A stretch of DNA of 64,000 nucleotides, taken from positions 62,001 to 126,000 of the forward strand of contig NZ_JAGJEH010000009.1 of NCBI RefSeq assembly GCF_018100925.1, read 5' to 3'. Shown in pieces: positions 58,014-64,000 of the stretch. The DNA comes from Pseudoalteromonas luteoviolacea (lineage in GTDB: Bacteria > Pseudomonadota > Gammaproteobacteria > Enterobacterales > Alteromonadaceae). The position numbers and the translations under genes were made by a program. The notes beneath the pieces are model-generated. The model was not told the origin of the DNA. It did not search any database and worked only from the letters and a program-made list of their open reading frames with translations. How positions within the stretch are numbered: the first letter of the stretch is position 1; each line of letters begins with the position of its first letter.

Positions 58014-59303
58014 TTACTTAAGAACCTCTAAGCCACCCATGTAAGGTTTAAGTACATTAGGCACAACAATCGAGCCATCTTCTTGTTGATAATTTTCTAA
58101 TATTGCAACAAGCGTACGACCAACAGCAAGACCTGAACCATTTAGCGTGTGAAGTAGCTCTGGCTTCTTCTCTCCAGCACGGCGGAAACGTGCTTGCATA
58201 CGTCTCGCTTGGAAATCTTGCATGTTTGAACAAGAAGAGATCTCTCGATAAGTGTTTTGAGCAGGTAACCAAACTTCTAAATCATATGTTTTAGCTGCAC
58301 CAAAACCCATATCTCCCGTACACAAAACCACTTTTCTGTATGGAAGTTCAAGCGCCTGTAAGATGCCTTCAGCACTGCCTGTAAGCTCTTCAAGCGCATC
58401 CATTGAATCTTCAGGTTTAACCAATTGGACAAGTTCTACTTTGTCAAACTGGTGTTGACGGATAAGACCACGTGTATCACGACCATAACTACCCGCTTCA
58501 CTGCGGAAACAAGGCGTGTGTGCAGTCATCTTGATTGGAAGTTCTTTCTCGTCGAAGATTTCATCTCTTGCACAGTTTGTAAGTGGTACTTCAGCAGTTG
58601 GGATCAAACTGTAGCCATCTTGGTCTTCTTCAAGCACTTCTGTATGGAATAAGTCAGCCGCAAACTTTGGCAATTGACCTGTCCCATACAAGCTTGCTTT
58701 GTTTACCAAGTACGGCACATACATCTCTGTGTAGCCGTTTTTGTCAGTGTGTGTATCAAGCATGAATTGCACAAGCGCACGATGCATACGCGCAACACCG
58801 CCACGCATCACGGTAAAGCGCGAACCACTTAGTTTCACGCCTGTTTCAAAGTCAAGACCCTTGTCTAGTGCTTCACCTAAATCAACATGGTCTTTTACTT
58901 CAAAGTCAAACTGCTTAGGCTCACCCCACTTAGAAACTTCAACGTTATCGTCTTCATCTGCACCCTCAGGGACATCTTCAGCAGGCAAGTTTGGTAATGT
59001 TGATGCTAAGTCTTGTAGCTGGGCTAAAATTTTGTCTTGCTCTGCTTTTGCAGCCGATAGTTGGTCACCAAGATTTGCAACCGCATCTAGCAGCGGCTGT
59101 ACATCTTCACCTTTTGCTTTCGCTTGGCCAATTGCCTTGGAGCGGCTGTTTCGCTCACTTTGTAATTCTTGGGTTTTTGTTTGCAAAGTTTTACGCTGCT
59201 CTTCAAGCGCGTTAACTGCTTCAACATCTAGCTCAAAGCCACGTTTTTTTAAGCGCGCAGCAGCTTCTTCGATGTCCTGTCTTAAATACTTTGGATCTAA
59301 CAT
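58014..59303 (-). CDS. serS: seryl-tRNA synthetase
   Basis: A 429-residue class II synthetase that charges tRNA-Ser. The N-terminal 100 residues form the long antiparallel coiled-coil arm. Motif 2 is CFRSEAGSYGRDTRGLIRQH and motif 3 is NGSGLAVGRTLVAILENY. Length and start are standard. It follows crcB by 10 bp on the same strand and ends the run that begins with ftsK. Confidence 0.98.
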   Translation of the reverse strand: MLDPKYLRQDIEEAAARLKKRGFELDVEAVNALEEQRKTLQTKTQELQSERNSRSKAIGQAKAKGEDVQPLLDAVANLGDQLSAAKAEQDKILAQLQDLASTLPNLPAEDVPEGADEDDNVEVSKWGEPKQFDFEVKDHVDLGEALDKGLDFETGVKLSGSRFTVMRGGVARMHRALVQFMLDTHTDKNGYTEMYVPYLVNKASLYGTGQLPKFAADLFHTEVLEEDQDGYSLIPTAEVPLTNCARDEIFDEKELPIKMTAHTPCFRSEAGSYGRDTRGLIRQHQFDKVELVQLVKPEDSMDALEELTGSAEGILQALELPYRKVVLCTGDMGFGAAKTYDLEVWLPAQNTYREISSCSNMQDFQARRMQARFRRAGEKKPELLHTLNGSGLAVGRTLVAILENYQQEDGSIVVPNVLKPYMGGLEVLK

Positions 59304-59313
59304 GTTTGTTCTT

Positions 59314-59700
59314 TTAACCTTTTTGCATGACTAAGCAAAGACCTATCCAGGCCATAAATATACATACGACGACATTCAACGTTATATTCAATGCCATCTT
59401 CATAAACTGGCCTTGTTGTAACAACAATAGGCTGTCCATGGAAAATGTTGAAAATGTCGTCAAAGCACCTAAAAAGCCGACTCCTATCAAAGCCTTGGCA
59501 GGAGATACAGCTATTATTTGCTTTTCGATTAATCCGTAAAGAATGCCCATCAACAATGAACCAAGAATATTAACGGTCAATGTACCAAAAGGGAATCCCT
59601 TACCCATGAGTTTTAACACAATATCACTAATAAAAAACCTTAAGCAGGCGCCAAACGCACCACCAAAGGCAATCATTATATAAGTTTTGAGCATTTCCAT
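59314..59700 (-). CDS. crcB: fluoride channel CrcB/Fluc
   Basis: A 128-residue membrane protein with four helices. GGAFGACLRFFISD at the start and GFLGALTTFSTFSMD in the third helix are the Fluc signatures, the second including the central Na+ site. It exports fluoride as a dual-topology dimer. The start is directly next to the rarA stop (59701). A fluoride riboswitch was not looked for beyond this because the gene lies inside an operon without a leader. Confidence 0.95.
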   Translation of the reverse strand: MEMLKTYIMIAFGGAFGACLRFFISDIVLKLMGKGFPFGTLTVNILGSLLMGILYGLIEKQIIAVSPAKALIGVGFLGALTTFSTFSMDSLLLLQQGQFMKMALNITLNVVVCIFMAWIGLCLVMQKG

Positions 59701-61056
59701 TTATGCTTGACCCGGTTTTTTATTATACCGTTTTTGGTTACTTGTATTATCTAGGCTTTTTAAGTAGTTGAGCTTTTCTTTAATTTGCTTTTCTAAACCA
59801 CGATCTGTTGGGAAGTAGTATTGCCGATCAGAAACAGATTCTGGAAAATAGTTCTCTCCCGCAGCATACGCCCCAGGCTCGTCATGGGCATAACGATACT
59901 CCTCTCCAAAGCCCATTTCTTTCATTAATTTTGTCGGCGCATTGCGAAGGTGCTCTGGTACTGGTAAATCTACATCTGTTAGAGCATCCCGTTTAGCCTG
60001 TTTGAATGCCGTGTATACAGCATTGCTTTTCGCTGCACTTGCAAGGTAGATTGTCGCTTGTGCAATTGCGCGCTCCCCTTCTGCTGGGCCTACTCTGTGA
60101 AAAATGTCCCACGCGTTGAGCGCGACTTGCAGTGCTCTGGGGTCTGCGTTTCCTATATCCTCACTGGCAATAGCGAGCAAACGCCTTGCCACGTAAAGGG
60201 GATCTCCCCCACCCGCTAGAATACGACAATACCAGTATAAGGCCGCATCAGGGCTACTTCCCCGAACTGATTTGTGAAAAGCCGAAATAAGGTCATAATA
60301 GATGTCCCCACCCTTATCGTATTTTGCAAGGTGTGTAGGCAATATTTGCATCAACACAGACTTATCAATGTCTACGTTGCTGCCATTTCGATGTCCCAAA
60401 TCCACCGCTTGCTCTAATAAGTTGAGCGCTTTGCGTGCATCGCCATCTGCGGCTTGTGCCAGCGCATTTAAAGCTTCATCCTCAATATTAATTGCAAGTT
60501 GGCCCAATTGTTCGTCATCACTGAGTGCTTGCTTTAGTGCAAAAACCAGTTCTTCCAAAGTCAATGGCTTAAGCGTGTAGACTCGCGCTCGTGACAAAAT
60601 TGCATTGTTTAATGCAAAAGAAGGGTTTTCTGTCGTCGCACCTATAAAAACAAAGGTTCCATCCTCAATATGGGGCAAAAATGCATCTTGCTGTGATTTA
60701 TTAAATCGATGTACCTCATCAACAAATAGCAAGGTACGTCTACCTGATTGGGCTAATCGACTTTTTGCTTCTAGTACTACTTCTCTGATCTCTTTAACAC
60801 CAGACGTAACTGCTGACAGTTTTGCCAATTGCGCATCTGCATGGTTTGCAATGATCTCTGCCAAGGTTGTTTTGCCTACCCCAGGAGGGCCCCATAAAAT
60901 CAAGCTGTGGCATCGACCCTGTTCGATTGCTCGATATAAAACGGAATCTTTGGCAATTATGTGTGTTTGGCCAATATAGCCCTGTAACGACTTTGGCCGC
61001 ATTCTAGCGGCCAAAGGTCTAACATCAGGTGCAAAGTCAAAACCTAAACTACTCAC
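59701..61056 (-). CDS. rarA: replication-associated recombination protein A
   Basis: A 451-residue AAA+ ATPase (also MgsA/RarA) that acts at stalled replication forks and helps unload or remodel them. Walker A GPPGVGKTTLAE and Walker B LLFVDEVHRFNKSQQDAFL are in the first 140 residues. The sensor region is IGATTENPSFALN and the C-terminal part the MgsA domain (YYDLISAFHKSVRGSSPDAA). The start overlaps the lolA stop by 8 bp. Confidence 0.96.
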   Translation of the reverse strand: MSSLGFDFAPDVRPLAARMRPKSLQGYIGQTHIIAKDSVLYRAIEQGRCHSLILWGPPGVGKTTLAEIIANHADAQLAKLSAVTSGVKEIREVVLEAKSRLAQSGRRTLLFVDEVHRFNKSQQDAFLPHIEDGTFVFIGATTENPSFALNNAILSRARVYTLKPLTLEELVFALKQALSDDEQLGQLAINIEDEALNALAQAADGDARKALNLLEQAVDLGHRNGSNVDIDKSVLMQILPTHLAKYDKGGDIYYDLISAFHKSVRGSSPDAALYWYCRILAGGGDPLYVARRLLAIASEDIGNADPRALQVALNAWDIFHRVGPAEGERAIAQATIYLASAAKSNAVYTAFKQAKRDALTDVDLPVPEHLRNAPTKLMKEMGFGEEYRYAHDEPGAYAAGENYFPESVSDRQYYFPTDRGLEKQIKEKLNYLKSLDNTSNQKRYNKKPGQA

Positions 61057-61678
61057 TGGCAGTTTGGTCGTCTATGACCACTCCATGGGGGATTTTGAAT
61101 GTAAATGATTTATCGTCTAGCTCAATATTTGTTTTGGCATTCGAAAACTTAAACGTCGAAGTTTGCCCTGATGCATCTTTAATACTTAATGAATCAATAG
61201 CAACGCCTGCACTTGCAAAAACAATGTCTAACAGCTCAACTTGTGATTCGACATTCGGCTTTGGTGAAATCCGGTAGCCTACAGTCGTTTTGCTTACATC
61301 GTACTTTTCCCATTGCGCTTTGTCTTGAGTAGTTAATAAAATAAATGGTGTTGTATCTATCAAACCCGCAGTATTCATTACTGTGACTTGCTCAGCAAAG
61401 CTGTCAAAGTAAAAAGTCTTATTTCCGTCAGACACTAACAAGGTTTCATCTGGTTCTAGTTGCTGCCAACGAATCTTTGATGGGTATTTAAGTGCAATAT
61501 TGCCCGTTCCATCTTGCAATAATGTACCTTCTTCATCTTTAACTTTTTGAGTAAAACTCGCTTCAAATGTATTTAGAGATCTGAGCTTTAACTTTAAGGA
61601 TTCAGCTTCATTCGCAAAGCTTTGCGAAACAAAACCGCATGACAAACCTAGTACTAAGGCTATTGTTTTAAACTTCAT
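61049..61678 (-). CDS. lolA: outer-membrane lipoprotein carrier protein LolA
   Basis: About 209 residues from the ATG at 61678, with GGAG 10 bases upstream; the start at 61693 adds five unconserved residues and overlaps ftsK. The signal peptide (MKFKTIALVLGLSCGFVSQS) is cleaved near residue 22. The mature part has SFTQKVKDEEGTLLQDGTG and KYPSKIRWQQLEPDETLLV, typical of LolA, which shuttles lipoproteins across the periplasm to the outer membrane. It follows ftsK directly and overlaps rarA. Confidence 0.95.
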   Translation of the reverse strand: MKFKTIALVLGLSCGFVSQSFANEAESLKLKLRSLNTFEASFTQKVKDEEGTLLQDGTGNIALKYPSKIRWQQLEPDETLLVSDGNKTFYFDSFAEQVTVMNTAGLIDTTPFILLTTQDKAQWEKYDVSKTTVGYRISPKPNVESQVELLDIVFASAGVAIDSLSIKDASGQTSTFKFSNAKTNIELDDKSFTFKIPHGVVIDDQTASE

Positions 61679-61679
61679 T

Positions 61680-64000
61680 TTAATTTGCTCCACCTTTCGG
61701 TACTAATACTTCGCGTGCACCGTTGTGACCCGGTGCACTGACAACGCCAGACATTTCCATTTGCTCAACCAAACGTGCAGCACGGTTATAACCAACTCGA
61801 AGCTTACGTTGAACACTCGAAACAGACACTTTACCAGTTTCAATCACAAATCCTACCGCTTCATCATACAGTGGATCAGATTCTTCATCGCCACCTTCAG
61901 GCTGTTCACCCGGTAACAAAATTTCTTCTGTTGCATCACCGCATAAGATATCTTCGATGTAATTTGGTTTGCCTCGCGCTTTCCAATCATTTACTACTGC
62001 ATGCACTTCGTGATCATCCACAAATGCGCCGTGAACACGGATTGGAACACTGGTACCTGGCGGCAAATATAACATGTCACCCATACCTAGTAGATTCTCC
62101 GCACCTTGCTGATCAAGAATGGTACGTGAATCAATTTTACTCGATACCTGAAACGCCATTCGTGTAGGTATATTGGCTTTTATCAAGCCAGTGATGACAT
62201 CAACTGATGGTCTTTGAGTAGCTAAAACCAAATGTATCCCAGCTGCACGCGCCTTTTGTGCGATACGTGCGATTAACTCTTCAACTTTTTTGCCAACGAT
62301 CATCATCATGTCAGCAAACTCATCAATTACCACAACGATGCTTGGCAATTTATCTAGTTCTTCTGGGCCATCAGCCATGCCATCAGTATCTTTAAACAAT
62401 GGGTCCAGAATTGGTTGTCCGGCCTCTTTTGCTGCTAATACTTTTTGATTGTAGCCTTTGAGGTTTCTCACACCCAATGCAGACATCAGCTTATAACGGC
62501 GCTCCATTTCACCTACACACCATCGCAGTGCATTGGCTGCCTCTTTCATATCCGTCACAACCTCGCATAACAGATGTGGGATCCCCTCGTATACAGATAG
62601 CTCCAACATTTTTGGGTCTATCATGATCATACGAACATCTTCAGGTGGTGACTTATACAGTAAGCTTAATATCATTACATTAACGCCAACTGACTTACCA
62701 GAACCAGTTGTACCCGCAACCAGTAGGTGAGGCATTTTAGCAAGGTCTGCCACCACAGGCTCCCCTGCAATGTCTTTACCCAATACCATGGTTAATGGGG
62801 AAGCGTTTTGTTCAAACTTTGGCGCATTGATAACTTCTGAGAGCCTTACTATCTCTCGGTTTTTATTTGGCAATTCAAGGCCAACATAAGTTTTGCCTGG
62901 AATGACTTCAACAACACGTACACTAACCGCTGACAGTGATCTTGCTAAGTCTTTTGCCAGTCCGGTTATCTTAGCTACTTTAATACCCGGAGCAAGATCA
63001 AGCTCGAAGCGTGTAACAACAGGTCCCGGATAGACCCCGACCACCGTAGCTTGGATATTGAAATCCAAGAGCTTGGCCTCAACAAGGCGAGATACCGTTT
63101 CCAACTCTTCTTTTGTAATCGGGTTTTTTGCTTTATCTGGCCTATCAAGTAAATCAAGTGATGGAAGCGGATCGGCCGGAGGTTCAGCTTCCAATAAAGC
63201 TTCGAATTGTTCTTTTGCAGAAGGCGGTGGCTGATATGCTGCTTTTTGATTTGCTTCACCATCTGGCTTTTTTAACGGTCTCGCAGGCGACACAACCTTT
63301 GTTACTGGCTCTTCTTTTACTGCCGCATCATCCAACGCGTTCAATGCTGCTACTGTGTCCAGTGACTCATCGTCAATCGCTGAGAAATTGATTTCCTGCT
63401 CTAATATATGATCAAGTTCATCAAATACATCGGCTGCAACTGGTTCATCAAAAGGTGGTTGCGTCTGCAATATCGGTTCAACCACTTCGGCTCTTTGAGG
63501 CTTTTTATCTTCTTTTTTGCCGACAACAGAGAACAGCTTGTCTTTTAGTTTGAGTGGCTTTTCAGCCTGATCATGCACTTCAGGTTCAGCCACAGGAGCG
63601 CTTGGCTCTTCAAAATTATGAGCGCGCTCAATTTCATCTTTATCTTCTGATTCAAGCTGTATTTCTTCAATAAATGCTTCGCTTTCAGGTGCTTCACTTG
63701 GCACTCCACTTTGAGGCATTGTGTCTGCTTTTTGCTGAACTATGTCATTTTTCTTAGTCATTTTAGCAAAAACAAACTTTATAAATTTAACGACCTTCTC
63801 GCCTAAATAATCAACAGCTTCAACCCAAGAAACCCCGGTTAATAAAGTGATACCAGCAAAGAAAAAACACAATAGAAGAATAGAGGTGCCAGTAAAGTTA
63901 AATGCCGGCATCATGGCACCTGCCACGACGTCCCCCACTACTCCACCGGAAGAAAATGTATAAATATCGTCAAAATTGATACTACTTATCGCACTGGATG
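61680..64000 (-). CDS. ftsK: DNA translocase FtsK, C-terminal 773 residues (gene runs off the window)
   Basis: The frame is open to the window edge, so the ATG and the first membrane helices are missing. The visible part begins inside the membrane domain (last helix NFTGTSILLLCFFFAGIT), then a linker rich in Pro, Glu and Lys (about 200 residues). The motor follows with Walker A VAGTTGSGKSVGVN, IMIDPKMLELSVYEGIPHLL and VVVIDEFADMMM. The C-terminal gamma winged helix (YNRAARLVEQMEMSGVV) reads KOPS. FtsK pumps the chromosome terminus and activates XerCD at division. Confidence 0.97.
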   Translation of the reverse strand, partial: SSAISSINFDDIYTFSSGGVVGDVVAGAMMPAFNFTGTSILLLCFFFAGITLLTGVSWVEAVDYLGEKVVKFIKFVFAKMTKKNDIVQQKADTMPQSGVPSEAPESEAFIEEIQLESEDKDEIERAHNFEEPSAPVAEPEVHDQAEKPLKLKDKLFSVVGKKEDKKPQRAEVVEPILQTQPPFDEPVAADVFDELDHILEQEINFSAIDDESLDTVAALNALDDAAVKEEPVTKVVSPARPLKKPDGEANQKAAYQPPPSAKEQFEALLEAEPPADPLPSLDLLDRPDKAKNPITKEELETVSRLVEAKLLDFNIQATVVGVYPGPVVTRFELDLAPGIKVAKITGLAKDLARSLSAVSVRVVEVIPGKTYVGLELPNKNREIVRLSEVINAPKFEQNASPLTMVLGKDIAGEPVVADLAKMPHLLVAGTTGSGKSVGVNVMILSLLYKSPPEDVRMIMIDPKMLELSVYEGIPHLLCEVVTDMKEAANALRWCVGEMERRYKLMSALGVRNLKGYNQKVLAAKEAGQPILDPLFKDTDGMADGPEELDKLPSIVVVIDEFADMMMIVGKKVEELIARIAQKARAAGIHLVLATQRPSVDVITGLIKANIPTRMAFQVSSKIDSRTILDQQGAENLLGMGDMLYLPPGTSVPIRVHGAFVDDHEVHAVVNDWKARGKPNYIEDILCGDATEEILLPGEQPEGGDEESDPLYDEAVGFVIETGKVSVSSVQRKLRVGYNRAARLVEQMEMSGVVSAPGHNGAREVLVPKGGAN

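Noticed and set aside
59314..59720. Fluoride riboswitch before crcB
   Set aside because: crcB starts directly next to the rarA stop, leaving no leader.
1..64000. CRISPR arrays, tRNA and rRNA genes
   Set aside because: No regularly spaced repeats, no cloverleaf with a GTTCRANNC-type arm, and no rRNA-like sequence was recognised on either strand.

Overview
The window reads as a chromosomal segment of a marine gammaproteobacterium of the Alteromonadales, most likely Pseudoalteromonas. This is inferred from AT-leaning DNA, from gene content such as azurin, a secreted S8 protease with PKD and chitin-binding-type domains, FabA/RMF and duplicated QueD-like protein, and from the ftsK-lolA-rarA-crcB-serS order. 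No database search was possible, so the genus is an inference.

Region 1 (1-14.3 kb) is accessory DNA. It starts with a partial FAD amine oxidase and an alpha/beta-hydrolase lipoprotein. A REP-associated-type Y1 transposase (RAYT) gene follows, with an Rrf2/DoxX pair. A small chromosomal integron comes next: IntI on the + strand (8252-9190), an attI region with direct repeats, a LexA-box promoter, and a minus-strand cassette array with four recognisable attC sites. The cassettes encode a trypsin-like protease, a BamE-like small protein, a SUKH/SMI1-like protein, an unknown protein and a truncated Imm32-like protein. IntI keeps all catalytic residues but lacks about 20 residues of the integron-specific domain that holds attC. 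An 11-13 bp motif (TGTGTCTGTCC) recurs at the RAYT gene, at a gutted RAYT copy, and at the break points of several truncated genes. Further on lie an FlhE-like secreted protein, a PI-PLC with an unknown partner, and decayed gene fragments, one of them a partial copy of the Crp/Fnr gene at 15.2 kb.

Region 2 (14.3-28.4 kb) is mostly metabolic: a Crp/Fnr-type regulator divergent from an SDR/DUF2141/TVP38 operon, then nitroreductase-upp, a DoxX protein, fadH, sppA, ansA, gnd and pyk. An intrinsic terminator after sppA runs directly into the likely ansA start codon.

Region 3 (28.4-53.4 kb) is dominated by signalling. It holds a LytS/LytTR pair, a Fur-box TonB siderophore receptor, and a periplasmic binding protein translationally coupled to a hybrid kinase with HPt. 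It also holds a REC-EAL protein, two paralogous REC proteins with an unrecognised C-terminal domain, two paralogous CHASE3 membrane proteins without a kinase domain, an OmpR-type regulator and a Cache-PAS hybrid kinase. A subtilase, azurin and an S41 protease are interspersed.

Region 4 (53.6-64 kb) is core genome: acyl-CoA thioesterase, M23 peptidase and QueD-like protein in one operon, then fabA, rmf, and the tightly packed minus-strand run ftsK (partial), lolA, rarA, crcB, serS. No tRNA, rRNA or CRISPR array was seen.
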